The notes beneath the pieces are model-generated. The model saw only the letters and a program-made list of their open reading frames with translations, was not told the origin of the DNA and searched no databases. The position numbers and the translations under genes are program-made. Positions 1 to 8,766 of a stretch of DNA of 64,000 nt are shown one piece after another. Location: assembly GCF_958453765.1 (NCBI RefSeq), contig NZ_CAUDZA010000008.1, forward strand, positions 10,218 through 74,217. The letters are read 5' to 3'. Origin of the DNA: Phascolarctobacterium_A succinatutens_B (GTDB taxonomy: Bacteria > Bacillota > Negativicutes > Acidaminococcales > Acidaminococcaceae). Each line of letters starts with the position of its first letter. The stretch's first letter is position 1.

Positions 1-57
1 TCAGAAGCTGCTGAATTACAAGCAATAAGCCAAAAAATCCTACCAAGGAGGCTCTTA

Positions 58-1875
58 ATGCTCAATAAGCTCACCAAAATAAAAAGACTGCTGCTTATAG
101 GCAAAGAAATATGGCATAACAAACGCTCCATGCGCAGCCGTTTTATTATTTACCTGCTGTCACTGGTGCTGCTGGCAGGTTCTGCTATGCTGATCCTGTT
201 AAACGTTATCGGCATAGTACAGCCACCAAGCCATGATATCGACCGCTTTCTTGAATATGAGCTTAACACCCGTACCAACGATATCAAACGCCAGATGAAC
301 GCGCTGGCTGCGCACAATATCGATTTGTCGCAACAGCTGCAGAATGATATCGACCGCGTTATGCTGGAGCAGGGCATTTACAATAATTATGATGCCTTGA
401 ACAACAATCCCGAGGCTTTGACAGCGATTCAGCAAGCAACCTACCAGACTCTTGCTGCCAAGATGCAGCAGGCTCCAGCCAGCGGCGCCCTGTATCTGCT
501 CAACGCCAGCGTCAACACGAATCTGTTGGAACCAACCTATAACGGTCTTTTTCTCAAATTTACCAATATCTATTCCGAAAACACCCTTTTCAATGAAACA
601 TGTATGTTCCGCGGCAACCCTCAGGTTGCCCGCAATAACAACATCAGCCTTTACAGCACCTGGCAACTGGAGCTTAACGTCCACGCCTATCCGCAGGCCG
701 ATAAGCTGCTGCATGCCAAGGAAAATAATATTTCCCAACAATATATCCTGACAGACGTTGCCCACCTCAAAGAAAGCTGGGAGCAGTCCCGTCTTTTCCT
801 GATGCCTATTAACAGTAATAACGGCAGGATTATCGGTATCTGCGGCTTTGAAATCAGCAGCGTTTACTTCCAACAGCGCACCAAGCAGGCCAATTACAAG
901 GGGTATCCGCTGATTACCGCTATTCTCGATAAAAAGGCGGACAACGAATACCAGGGACAGCTTTCCAATCCGGCCTCCTTCGTCAATGCTACTATAAAAA
1001 TGAGCTCCGACGGAGAGCACGAATTCTTTACCGCAGGTCAGGAAAGATTCATCGGCTACACCGCACCCCTGAAAGTCGGTGCCTCTGAGCACAAGGTAGC
1101 AGTCATGCTGCCTGCCGACAGCTATTATCATCTGCAGAAGCAGGCTAAAATGCGTCTGCTGATAATGCTGGGTATTATTCTCCTGCTTTCATTGCTGTCT
1201 GCCGGTTATTTCAGCAAAAGATATGTAGACCCGCTGGTAGCGGATTTGCAGCAGCTGCAGCAAAACCCCGACGCTCCTCCGCAATCCAATGTGCTGGAGC
1301 TTAACCAGTTCTTTGAATTTCTGCAGAGCCATTCCGAGCAGCAGGCCGAAAAAATGCGTCAGCTGCAAAGCGAAAACAATCAGGTACAAAAACAGTACGG
1401 CCTTGCCGCCGTACGTCTGCAGGAGGCACAGGAAAAGCAAAAGCAGACGGCCAACCAATACTTTCAGCTGGAGGAACAGCTTGCCGCCCTGCAGAATGAA
1501 ATTCAACAGGTACGCCTGCAAATGGAGCAGACGCAGCAAGAAAAGCTGCAGGCTCAGCAGGAACGCGAGCAGGCTCAGCAGCAGTTCAACTTTGCCCAAG
1601 CTGCTTTGGAAAAAGCCATTGAAAAGAAGCTGGAATCCGTCGATCCCGACAGTTATCAGATGTTTATCGATAATCTTGCTACGCTGACACCTAAGGAGGA
1701 GGACATCTTTAACCTTTATGTACAAGGCTGCTCTACCAAAGATATTATCAGCCAGCTTGGTATTACCGAAAACACCTTAAAATATCATAATAAAAATATC
1801 TACAGCAAGCTGGGTGTAAAAACCCGTAAGGAGCTGCTGCAGTATATCGAACTGATGCGTAACGCAGAGCATTGA
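58..1875 (+). CDS. Membrane-anchored LuxR-type transcriptional regulator
   Basis: 605 aa. One transmembrane helix lies at about residues 29-53, followed by an extracytoplasmic region of about 310 residues and a second helix at about 365-384. A glutamine-rich coiled coil (about 415-530) leads to a C-terminal LuxR-type helix-turn-helix (about 545-605; LTPKEEDIF, TENTLKYHNKNIYSKLGV). This is the architecture of a one-component receptor that senses outside the membrane and binds DNA inside. No kinase or receiver domain is visible. The start is supported by AAGGAGG eight bases upstream. The first bases of the window can be read as the end of another gene (stop at 26-28), so it may be the distal gene of an operon. 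The ligand is unknown. It is the only regulator beside the left-hand cluster of secreted proteins, but a regulatory link is inference. Confidence 0.82.
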   Translation: MLNKLTKIKRLLLIGKEIWHNKRSMRSRFIIYLLSLVLLAGSAMLILLNVIGIVQPPSHDIDRFLEYELNTRTNDIKRQMNALAAHNIDLSQQLQNDIDRVMLEQGIYNNYDALNNNPEALTAIQQATYQTLAAKMQQAPASGALYLLNASVNTNLLEPTYNGLFLKFTNIYSENTLFNETCMFRGNPQVARNNNISLYSTWQLELNVHAYPQADKLLHAKENNISQQYILTDVAHLKESWEQSRLFLMPINSNNGRIIGICGFEISSVYFQQRTKQANYKGYPLITAILDKKADNEYQGQLSNPASFVNATIKMSSDGEHEFFTAGQERFIGYTAPLKVGASEHKVAVMLPADSYYHLQKQAKMRLLIMLGIILLLSLLSAGYFSKRYVDPLVADLQQLQQNPDAPPQSNVLELNQFFEFLQSHSEQQAEKMRQLQSENNQVQKQYGLAAVRLQEAQEKQKQTANQYFQLEEQLAALQNEIQQVRLQMEQTQQEKLQAQQEREQAQQQFNFAQAALEKAIEKKLESVDPDSYQMFIDNLATLTPKEEDIFNLYVQGCSTKDIISQLGITENTLKYHNKNIYSKLGVKTRKELLQYIELMRNAEH

Positions 1876-1892
1876 CGCACCAAAGCAAGCAA

Positions 1893-1930
1893 AAAGCCTC
1901 CGGCGAGTTTACTCGTCGGAGGCTTTCGTT
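1893..1930 (+). terminator. Intrinsic terminator of the LuxR-type gene
   Basis: GC-rich hairpin with 15-bp arms (AAGCCTCCGGCGAGT and complement) and a short loop, starting 17 bases after the stop. It is followed by a T-rich tract. Confidence 0.8.
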
Positions 1931-2033
1931 ATTTAGGGGTTACTATTGCAATATTAACTTTATCGCTCATTTTTATTATATATATAGCCATACACACTGC
2001 TAAAACCAAATATCCAATTTAAGCTATAATTCA

Positions 2034-2066
2034 AACACCCCCCAAAATATATCTTTCGGGGGTGTT
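2034..2066 (-). terminator. Terminator of the lipoprotein/5'-nucleotidase operon
   Basis: Hairpin with arms AACACCCCC and GGGGGTGTT, about 50 bases beyond the lipoprotein stop. AT-rich on both sides, so it could act in both directions. Confidence 0.65.
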
Positions 2067-2118
2067 CAAATCTTTATTTCTTAAATTTTACAGCTTCTGT
2101 CATGCCTTCTACCCTACA

Positions 2119-3180
2119 TTACAGCTGCAGGATGAAGAATTCATCTTTAATATTTTTTCTGTCATTGCTGAGGGCAACCAAAACTCTGTTATCAGGCATA
2201 TTTGCCAGGTTTACACATGCACCGATGCTGGTTTCCTTATTATCGGTCAAATCCTTATAACTTACGGTACCAACCAGAGTGCCGGTGTTCTTTCTGTAAA
2301 TCTGTAGCTGCTGCTTGTCTACAGAGGAATCGCTGACTACCAGATATTCATCAGTCAAAGCTATATCGGTTAAGGAATTGATGGCCTTGCTATCTTCACG
2401 TTTTTCCTTGCCGATGACGCGTTTTTGCTTGCCATTGAAGTCATAAACGCTTACCAGGCCTACATCCTGGGTGCCGATACGCGCATTGCCGCCAACATAG
2501 AAATCACCGTTTCTGTCTGCAACAACGCTCTGCGGAATATTGATTTTATCCTTGTCGGCAGCATCACGGCTTCTGGATTCCTTACGTACTGTGCCTAAAT
2601 CCTTGCCTACTCTGTAGCCGTTGCGAAGATCAACCTTTCTCATTTCGCCCTGGTTCATCCAAATCAAAGCCTTGTCCGCATTGCCCTTAGGAATTACAAC
2701 AAGGTTATTGAAGCGTCCTTGTGCCTCTTCAATACGTTTGGTTTCGCTATCGAAATAGTTGAGTCTCATTCTCTTATTGGTATAGAAAATGCCTCTGGTG
2801 CCGTCGGAAGAAATCTTAGCATTACCGGACAAAGCATCAACATTATTGTCCAACATGCGCAGACCATCTTTATCCCACTGCATCTGCACAAGTCTGTCCT
2901 TAACGTTGGCATAAATCATATCTCTGCCGACAACAGCCACTCTCATACCCTTGCTATAAGTATTTTGCAAATGCAGATTAGGATTATTTTTCAGAGTAAA
3001 GAGCTTAAATGTATTAATGCCGACCTTAACATCCTTATTCGGCAAATCCTTCAAATCAGCAGCAATAGGTTTCGGTTTAGGAGGCTCGCTGGTGCCTTTG
3101 TCACCCCCGCCGCAGCCGGCAATAAAGCTGCAGGCCAGAAGTCCGGCCAAAATTCCCATCGCAATACGTTTCTTCAACAT
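2119..3180 (-). CDS. Predicted lipoprotein, unknown function
   Basis: 353 aa from the ATG at 3180. That ATG is preferred over one nine bases upstream because AAGGAG directly abuts the upstream ATG but lies nine bases from this one. The N-terminus is a lipoprotein signal ending in the lipobox FIAGC (Cys23), then a Gly-rich tether. The mature part contains several repeated strand-like segments (for example VVADRNGDFYVGG and LTDIALTDEYLVVSD) that suggest a beta-propeller-like fold. No catalytic motif is recognised. It lies 34 bases after the 5'-nucleotidase gene, so it is probably co-transcribed from the dyad promoter at 4864-4918. It may bind a ligand or partner at the outer face of the membrane (inference). 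Confidence 0.8.
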   Translation of the reverse strand: MLKKRIAMGILAGLLACSFIAGCGGGDKGTSEPPKPKPIAADLKDLPNKDVKVGINTFKLFTLKNNPNLHLQNTYSKGMRVAVVGRDMIYANVKDRLVQMQWDKDGLRMLDNNVDALSGNAKISSDGTRGIFYTNKRMRLNYFDSETKRIEEAQGRFNNLVVIPKGNADKALIWMNQGEMRKVDLRNGYRVGKDLGTVRKESRSRDAADKDKINIPQSVVADRNGDFYVGGNARIGTQDVGLVSVYDFNGKQKRVIGKEKREDSKAINSLTDIALTDEYLVVSDSSVDKQQLQIYRKNTGTLVGTVSYKDLTDNKETSIGACVNLANMPDNRVLVALSNDRKNIKDEFFILQL

Positions 3181-3214
3181 AACAATCATCTCCTTGTTTT
3201 ATATAGAACGCTCT

Positions 3215-4831
3215 TTATTTGATAACGATACGGCCATCGCCGTAAGGATTAGCATATTGCTCGCCAACCTTGCCGTTCAGATGATTCTGCAGATATTCCA
3301 TAATCGTATCTGCGTCACTCATCATTTCGTCCTGTACCAGACGTGCGCCCTTGAACATCGTCATGCCGTCACCACCGAATTTCAGCATATAGGAAGTGCC
3401 GCCAACAGTATATTTTTTCTTAACGTCTAACGGTTTGCCGTCAATTTTAACATCGCTTACGCGACGGGCACCGGCAACACGCACGAAATTGCCCTTGGCA
3501 TCCAGCTCAACGCTGGAAGCAACGGAGCTGTCGAGCGTGTAGCTCAGGCCAGATACCTGCATAAAGCCGCCGCTTTCTTCAGGATAGCTGATAGCGCCCA
3601 TCTCCAGAGCATCCAGAATCTGTTGGCCGCTGGCCTCTAATACTACGCACATATTACCGAAGGGGAAGGCCTCCAGCAAATCGTTGTAGCTGATTACGCC
3701 GGTTTTGATTTCGTTGCGGATACTGCCGCCGTTCGCCAGCACTACATCGCAATCAAGCACTGCTCGATAAGCATCGGCAACAAAGTCGCCCAAGCTGCAT
3801 TCACGGTTGCGCACGATGCGCTCACCGGTTGCAGGATCATTGCTGCGCAGCTGTACCAAGGCTTCGCCCACAGGCTGCTTCAGCAAAGGCTCATAGGTTT
3901 TTATTTCCTGGGCAATAACTCTTGCGATATTGGCATCCTTGCCGTTGGATTCGGTAATCAGCTGACTCTTCAGCTTGCCGTCGGGAGTAATTACCAGCTC
4001 GCCTACAGTTTTCAGCTTAGTACCGGTCTGCGCCAACAACACATCCTTGCCTACTTTATTTTTAACCATACGGGTGAAACGCTCGTGAGAGTGTCCGTCG
4101 ATAACAGCGTCTACGCCCTGAGTGTTTTTAGCAACGCTTTCGCTGCTCCACTGCGGGGTAGTGCCGTCCATGCCCAAATGGCCAACGATAAATACATAGT
4201 CCGCGCCTTCTTTGCGCGCCTTATCAACATTCTTCTGCAGCTGTTTGTACAGCTTGCTGCCGCTCTTATCCTCGCAGAAGCTGTAAATATACTGTCCCTT
4301 CTCATTTTGGAAGAAGGTAGGCGTAGAGGTTGTCAGGCTTTCCGGTGTGCTCGCACCCACAAAGGCTACCTTGGTATCCTCATACTGCATAATTTTGTAG
4401 CCCGGCAGAACCTGCTTGTTGTTGCCTGCATAAACAAAATTTGCACAGTAATAGCCTGCACGCTGCAGCGGTACCAGCTCCATGAAGCGGTCCATGCCGT
4501 AGTCAAATTCATGGTTACCGGGAATGCAGAAGTCATAACCCAGATAATTCATAATATCGACAACTGCCAAGCCACGGGACAGCTTGCCGATAGGTGCACC
4601 TTGAATAGCATCACCTGCATCCACCAGCGCCACGTTCGGCGTTCTTGCCAGGGCATCCTTTTTAATCTGCGCCAGACCGGCAAAGCCGATATTATCATTA
4701 ATACCGCAATGGATATCATTAGTATGCAGAATAACAATGTCGTGCTCCAGCGCCCACGCCATCAGCGGAGCAGAAACAGTCATCGCTGCAGTCACCAAAA
4801 ACAGCGATGTTTTTTTCAGGAATTTTTTCAT
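3215..4831 (-). CDS. Secreted 5'-nucleotidase / UDP-sugar hydrolase (UshA family)
   Basis: 538 aa from the ATG at 4831, which sits nine bases after GGAAGGAA (an in-frame GTG nine bases upstream is less likely). A signal peptide covers about residues 1-28. The calcineurin-like metallophosphatase domain shows HTNDIH (Asp39, His41), GDAIQG, GNHEFDYG, GHLGMDG and GHSHE, all metal or catalytic motifs of the family. The C-terminal nucleotide-binding domain carries the usual NGGSIR and FPFGN motifs. Family members hydrolyse extracytoplasmic 5'-nucleotides to nucleosides plus phosphate. It is the first gene of an operon with the downstream lipoprotein, under dyad promoter A. With the secreted nucleoside hydrolase at 10581-11687, carrying the same promoter element, it suggests periplasmic nucleotide scavenging. 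Confidence 0.93.
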   Translation of the reverse strand: MKKFLKKTSLFLVTAAMTVSAPLMAWALEHDIVILHTNDIHCGINDNIGFAGLAQIKKDALARTPNVALVDAGDAIQGAPIGKLSRGLAVVDIMNYLGYDFCIPGNHEFDYGMDRFMELVPLQRAGYYCANFVYAGNNKQVLPGYKIMQYEDTKVAFVGASTPESLTTSTPTFFQNEKGQYIYSFCEDKSGSKLYKQLQKNVDKARKEGADYVFIVGHLGMDGTTPQWSSESVAKNTQGVDAVIDGHSHERFTRMVKNKVGKDVLLAQTGTKLKTVGELVITPDGKLKSQLITESNGKDANIARVIAQEIKTYEPLLKQPVGEALVQLRSNDPATGERIVRNRECSLGDFVADAYRAVLDCDVVLANGGSIRNEIKTGVISYNDLLEAFPFGNMCVVLEASGQQILDALEMGAISYPEESGGFMQVSGLSYTLDSSVASSVELDAKGNFVRVAGARRVSDVKIDGKPLDVKKKYTVGGTSYMLKFGGDGMTMFKGARLVQDEMMSDADTIMEYLQNHLNGKVGEQYANPYGDGRIVIK

Positions 4832-4863
4832 ATACACCACTTCCTTCCAGCTTTTGTAATTAT

Positions 4864-4918
4864 ATTATAAGCAAGAAGCAGCAAAAGCGCCCCACCCCAA
4901 AGGCCGATTTCGGGTAGG
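4864..4918 (-). promoter_or_regulatory. Dyad promoter A (5'-nucleotidase operon)
   Basis: Read on the minus strand: CCTACCCGAAA at the left, a right arm ending GGGGTGGGG (element 4890-4918), exactly 20 nt, then TATAAT (4864-4869). Predicted leader of about 26 nt before the ATG. No TTGACA-like -35 is present; its place is taken by the end of the dyad. Confidence 0.78.
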
Positions 4919-4975
4919 GTAAGGCAAAAAAAACAGGCTTTTCAGCGTATTTTCCGATTATTTCGGCCTTAGCAT

Positions 4976-5016
4976 ACAAAAACGCAGCCTACCGGAAGCA
5001 CCGGAAGGCTGCTTGT
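4976..5016 (-). terminator. Terminator of the secreted protein gene at 5052-5699
   Basis: On the minus strand a hairpin (GCAGCCTTCCGG, loop, CCGGTAGGCTGC) is followed by TTTTT, about 40 bases past the stop codon. Confidence 0.8.
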
Positions 5017-5051
5017 TTTATAATGCTATTGTTTTTTAAGCTGAATTATTC

Positions 5052-5699
5052 TCAGGCCCACGGATCATCTGCTGCCGGAGTCTGGATGCCGCTCAGCAGT
5101 CCCTTATAATCCCACAGGAACCATTCGCCGGTAGAAGCCTTTTGGCGTACGGTCATCGGGCGAGGGCTGTCGGCACCGCCACAGGTAATCAGGAAGCGTG
5201 CATAGCCTTCCTCCTGATAAGTATAGGCATTGGTTTTAATCTCTACGGTATACGGCATATCCGGCTGATAGTTATTCGCCGGAGTTGCGCCCATAAAGTA
5301 GGAGCGCATCAGATACTGTCTGCCGCGGAAACGGTCTGCGAGGAACTGTTCATCTCTTTTGGGTACCGGTCTTGGTCCCAACAGCTTGTTGAGCATAGCA
5401 ATTGCCTCTGCCGGGTTTGTTTCGTAGCGAGCCAGTGCTGCTACGGTATAAGCTGCAACCTGCTGAGCATCGGTTTCCGGTCCGATTTCAGCTGCCGATT
5501 GCGGCAGATTCTGGAAAATGACACGTCTGGTTTTTTCTTGCTTCTCCACTTTATTCACCGCCCTGTTAATAGTATTATCAATGGTTCTGTCGATCATTCT
5601 GTCTACGCCAATTCTTCTGTTCCAGTCAAGAGCTTCTGCTGATTGCAATTGTCCCGCCAAAAACATTGCGCAGCAAGCTAATACAATACCTTTTTTCAT
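5052..5699 (-). CDS. Secreted protein of unknown function
   Basis: 215 aa from the ATG at 5699. That start has GAGGAGG nine bases upstream and gives a normal signal peptide (residues 1-24, cleavage after AEA). An upstream in-frame ATG would add 16 residues with no signal character. The mature N-terminus is a charged helical stretch (RMIDRTIDNTINRAVNK), followed by a mixed region of about 150 residues. No recognised domain or catalytic motif. It is a single-gene unit between dyad promoter B and its own terminator, so it is a clean member of the proposed regulon. Location is probably periplasmic. Confidence 0.75.
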   Translation of the reverse strand: MKKGIVLACCAMFLAGQLQSAEALDWNRRIGVDRMIDRTIDNTINRAVNKVEKQEKTRRVIFQNLPQSAAEIGPETDAQQVAAYTVAALARYETNPAEAIAMLNKLLGPRPVPKRDEQFLADRFRGRQYLMRSYFMGATPANNYQPDMPYTVEIKTNAYTYQEEGYARFLITCGGADSPRPMTVRQKASTGEWFLWDYKGLLSGIQTPAADDPWA

Positions 5700-5763
5700 T
5701 TGTTGCACCTCCTCAGAATTATCCTGCGCTATTACAGGCGCAGGCATGTTTCCTTACAAGCTC

Positions 5764-5818
5764 ATTGTACAACGGAATGTGCTAAAGCACCCCACCCAAA
5801 CTGTCGATTTCGGGTAGG
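5764..5818 (-). promoter_or_regulatory. Dyad promoter B
   Basis: Minus strand: CCTACCCGAAAT, four bases, then a right arm ending TTTGGGTGGGG (element 5790-5818), 20 nt, then TACAAT (5764-5769). Drives the secreted protein at 5052-5699 with a leader of about 58 nt. Confidence 0.78.
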
Positions 5819-5951
5819 ATGAGCAAAATTTTTCTGTTTTTCAAGGAAATTTCTGCCCAAAGCAGCAGCCCCGGCATTGTCATACACAGCAATCTCAGTA
5901 ACCGCATCAGCGCCACACCATTGCCAAAAATAGTGCGCAAGCATCTGCTGC

Positions 5952-6761
5952 CTACTCATTGGCCAAATCGTAAATCTTCCTTACCGTACCATCATCGGCA
6001 ACATTATAAATCAGTCTGCCGCTTTTCTCTACCAGATAGCGCGCATCCTTAAATTGCACTGGATTAGGAGCATCCGGATCTCCCGCCTTAGTCATAGTAT
6101 GATAGCTGTAACGCTTGTCAACATCAGGATACAAAGCCTTTTCTTGTTCCCACTGATAATCCCAGAAGCTGAAATGACAGTTGTTTCTGTCCAGTAAATT
6201 AACATTCGGCTCCAGCACCAGCTGTAAAAACAGCGCAGCTACCCTCCAGGGCATTTCCGTTTCACCCTGCACAAAGCGAGTACCTCTTTTGTTGCTTCTT
6301 TCATAGGTACCGGTCAGGGACGGCAGCACCCGATTATTACCCTCAGGCTCACCCAAAATCCAGGCACCGTACAGCTTACTCTGCGCCTGATAGCCCTGCG
6401 GATTACTCAAAGCATACTTTTCATAAAGCGGCATACTATATCTGTACATAGAAGGATAACCCATACCATTTTCCAGGCTCATAAGACCCGGCACATGAAG
6501 ATAACCGATAAAACGCTCACCGTCATGCGCAAAATGCACCACACCACTCGCCTCTGTCTCATAGCGGTAATGGTCTTCCTGCCATTCACCGCTGTGCACC
6601 TTCAGGCTCATCAGGGTACCGCGCGTAGTTTCATACACCATAGCACCACCCTCAACATGGGTAGCAGGATTGTACATCTCATAATAGTCCGCCCGCGCAA
6701 CCGACATCCCGCCGCACAACAGCAGCGCACCGCACGCCAACGCACTCAAAAGCTTCTTCAT
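5952..6761 (-). CDS. Secreted protein, distant member of the local paralogue family
   Basis: 269 aa with a signal peptide (residues 1-24, cleavage after ARA) and GGAGGTGA seven bases before the ATG. The order of features resembles the two 250-residue proteins upstream: a strand-rich N-terminal half, a central GTYE/GTYK-type turn, an ALFLQL helix that matches ALYFL in the paralogues, and a C-terminal segment describing a short hairpin. I read this as a diverged homologue, but the similarity is weak and needs a profile comparison. Function unknown. It is separated from the upstream genes by an intergenic repeat (6841-7010), so it may have its own promoter; no dyad element lies upstream. Confidence 0.7.
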   Translation of the reverse strand: MKKLLSALACGALLLCGGMSVARADYYEMYNPATHVEGGAMVYETTRGTLMSLKVHSGEWQEDHYRYETEASGVVHFAHDGERFIGYLHVPGLMSLENGMGYPSMYRYSMPLYEKYALSNPQGYQAQSKLYGAWILGEPEGNNRVLPSLTGTYERSNKRGTRFVQGETEMPWRVAALFLQLVLEPNVNLLDRNNCHFSFWDYQWEQEKALYPDVDKRYSYHTMTKAGDPDAPNPVQFKDARYLVEKSGRLIYNVADDGTVRKIYDLANE

Positions 6762-6840
6762 AAGCTCACCTCCAGAAAATCATAGTCATTGCTTCCCCAA
6801 TTGGCAGGCAAAAAGGTTCAAGTAACAGTCAACAAAATCA

Positions 6841-7010
6841 ATTAATATATTGCAGACAACCCTCAGTCATCGCCTACGGCGATGCCAGCTCCCTGTTAGG
6901 GAGCATATAAAAGTTCGCAACAACAGCGATAGTTAGAACTGTACATACTATTATATCTTCCCTGAAAGGGAAGGTGGCTGCGAGCTTCAGCGAGCAGACG
7001 GAAGGGTTGC
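6841..7010. repeat. Dispersed intergenic repeat, copy 1
   Basis: About 170 bp sharing long identical blocks with 35313-35560 (for example CCTCAGTCATCGCC, GGGAGCATATAAAAG and GTGGCTGCGAGC). It contains small palindromes. It fills most of the 6762-7116 gap, in which no gene is seen. Short reading frames within it are repeat artefacts. Confidence 0.8.
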
Positions 7011-7116
7011 GACATGTCAATTGCGACACACAAGCATCTCCTTTTTCAACATCAAAAAGGCCCCTGCTCCGCAATATTAACTTACGTCGCAAGGACCTCA
7101 AACTTAAATCACAACA

Positions 7117-7863
7117 TCAGCCTACAGCATCATTGCTGCACAAAATCTTTACCTCACCAGCAGCATTCACACGAAGCGCATTCCACAGCTTCGAATGCAC
7201 ATAATAAATCATAACCAGCTCATCATTCTTATTGTACACATAAATAACATAATAGTCGCCCGGCAGCATATAAGAATTCAAAACGTTGTTATGTTTCCAA
7301 GCACCACTAATATCATAATCAAAGCGATAATCATTACTGCACAAATCCAGGCCGGTGTTTTCAACATGGAGCTTTTTCAGGAAATACAGTGCCAGACGAT
7401 AATCAGCACTCGCACACTCACTAGACCCATACTTATAAGTACCGCTGATATCCGGCTCGCTTATCTTAGTAGTGCCCATCTCGCGTAAATCAACCGTCGG
7501 CAGCAGCACAATCTGCTTACCCTCATTTACTCTGGCCTCACAGGGAAGCGGCTGCGAAGGATAAGCAAAATGACGTCTTTCCTCACTATTAACGTCTACA
7601 TCGAACAAATAATCCTCCAGTACTAAAGTACCGTTCTCCAACACACCAACGCCCTTGAAAATCGGCGCATTGCCATCCTCTGCATCATAAGTAGCAACAG
7701 AAGCAAAAACGCCCGACTGCGTATAAAACAAAAACAGAGAAGCATTAGCGTTGCCTTTATTATCCGCACGCACATACGGATACACACCATACGGTGCTGC
7801 CAGCGCAGCAGCACTCACAAGCAGCAGCAGGCAAAACATCAACAGGCTAAATAATCTTTTCAT
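7117..7863 (-). CDS. Secreted protein, tandem paralogue of the 8006-8755 gene
   Basis: 248 aa from the ATG at 7863 (AGAGGTG upstream; a GTG nine bases earlier overlaps that ribosome-binding site). Signal peptide residues 1-22. It aligns along its whole length with the 8006-8755 product; both end in the identical six residues CSNDAV-G, and both share YTQSGVFASV, FKGVG and VYNKNDELVM. Two extra cysteines are present in this copy. No catalytic motif is visible. The spacer just upstream (7895-7992) is a decayed copy of the 3' end of the 8767-9240 gene. The gene therefore arose by duplication of that tail plus the adjacent gene. Likely last gene of the operon started at 10443. Confidence 0.8.
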   Translation of the reverse strand: MKRLFSLLMFCLLLLVSAAALAAPYGVYPYVRADNKGNANASLFLFYTQSGVFASVATYDAEDGNAPIFKGVGVLENGTLVLEDYLFDVDVNSEERRHFAYPSQPLPCEARVNEGKQIVLLPTVDLREMGTTKISEPDISGTYKYGSSECASADYRLALYFLKKLHVENTGLDLCSNDYRFDYDISGAWKHNNVLNSYMLPGDYYVIYVYNKNDELVMIYYVHSKLWNALRVNAAGEVKILCSNDAVG

Positions 7864-7894
7864 CGCCCACACCTCTAATTTCTTTCAAATCCGC

Positions 7895-7992
7895 GCAGCA
7901 GCAGGCTTGTTTCTATACCGCTGAAAGCAATACCGAAAATACGCTCCTAGCCCAAGGAAGCAAGCGCTGCAATACCATTGCGCGGAAAAAAC
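7895..7992 (-). pseudogene. Decayed 3' fragment of an 8767-9240-type gene
   Basis: On the minus strand this spacer matches the coding 3' end of the 8767-9240 gene with scattered substitutions and small indels (shared blocks include ACCGCTGA, GCAATACCGAAAATACGCTCC and TTGCGCGG, read on the plus strand). It sits in the same place relative to its downstream gene as the intact tail does, so it marks the boundary of the tandem duplication. Confidence 0.72.
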
Positions 7993-8005
7993 TCAACTCA
8001 CTGCC

Positions 8006-8755
8006 TCAACCAACAGCATCATTGCTGCACAGCATTTTAATCTCACCATCAACTGTCACACTATAAGCATCCCACAAATTCGGATGCACATAATAAGTCA
8101 TAACCAGCTCATCGTTCTTATTATAAACATAAACCCCAAAATAATCGCCGGCATCCTGCGGCAGATACGAATTAAAAACGCTGTTCGGATCCTCGGCAAA
8201 ACGACTGCCATAGCCAAACCAATAATCCTTACTGCTCAAATCCAAACCAGTATTCTTCACATTCAGCTTACGCAGAAAATACAGCGCCATAGTATAATCC
8301 TCTTCCGCCTGCATTCCCTCATACCTATAAGTACCGCCGATATCAGGCTCACTCACCTTAGCAATACCCATCTCGCGTGCATCAATCGTCGGCAGCAGCA
8401 CAACCTGCTTACCCTCTTGCACTCTGGCCTCGCAAACAAGCGGCTGAGAGCCATAACCAAAATAACGTGTATCCTCACCATGACGGCCCACATCAAAAGA
8501 ATAATCCTCCAACACCAGCGAACCGTTCTCCAGCATACCCACGCCCTTAAACATCGGCGCATTACCGTCCTGCAGATCATAAGTAACAACAGAAGCAAAA
8601 ACGCCGGACTGCGTATAAATCAGATGCAAAGAAGCATTATCCCTGCCATCAGCACCATAACGCATATACGGATATGCACCATAAGACGCTGCCATCGCTG
8701 TTGCGCTGACAAGCAGCAGCAGGCTGAACATCAGCAAGCTAAATAATTTCTTCAT
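8006..8755 (-). CDS. Secreted protein, unknown function (paralogue pair)
   Basis: 249 aa from the ATG at 8755, with AGAGGTG upstream. Signal peptide about residues 1-22. Homologous along its full length to the 7117-7863 product. Predicted strand-rich, with conserved aromatic residues and the C-terminal VYNKNDELVMTYYVH segment. No known domain recognised. It starts 11 bases after the stop of the 8767-9240 gene, so the two are surely co-transcribed. Context with lipoproteins and secreted enzymes suggests an envelope role; nothing more specific can be supported. Confidence 0.8.
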   Translation of the reverse strand: MKKLFSLLMFSLLLLVSATAMAASYGAYPYMRYGADGRDNASLHLIYTQSGVFASVVTYDLQDGNAPMFKGVGMLENGSLVLEDYSFDVGRHGEDTRYFGYGSQPLVCEARVQEGKQVVLLPTIDAREMGIAKVSEPDIGGTYRYEGMQAEEDYTMALYFLRKLNVKNTGLDLSSKDYWFGYGSRFAEDPNSVFNSYLPQDAGDYFGVYVYNKNDELVMTYYVHPNLWDAYSVTVDGEIKMLCSNDAVG

Positions 8756-8766
8756 CGCCCGCACCT

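Noticed and set aside
199..1131. Minus-strand frame of 310 codons inside the LuxR-type gene
   Set aside because: Antisense shadow; the plus-strand product has clear domains and a ribosome-binding site.
4864..4890. Sigma-54 (-24/-12) promoter at the dyad sites
   Set aside because: One copy has GG-N10-GC, but the other copies do not keep GC at -12, while all keep a TANNNT hexamer.
4890..4918. The CCTACCCGAAA dyads read as intrinsic terminators or REP-type repeats
   Set aside because: Several lie between a terminator and a promoter, they lack a consistent T-run, and all keep exactly 20 nt to a -10 hexamer, which neither explanation predicts.
5762..5959. 65-codon minus-strand frame between two secreted-protein genes
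   Set aside because: It runs through dyad promoter B and overlaps the downstream stop; no start signal.
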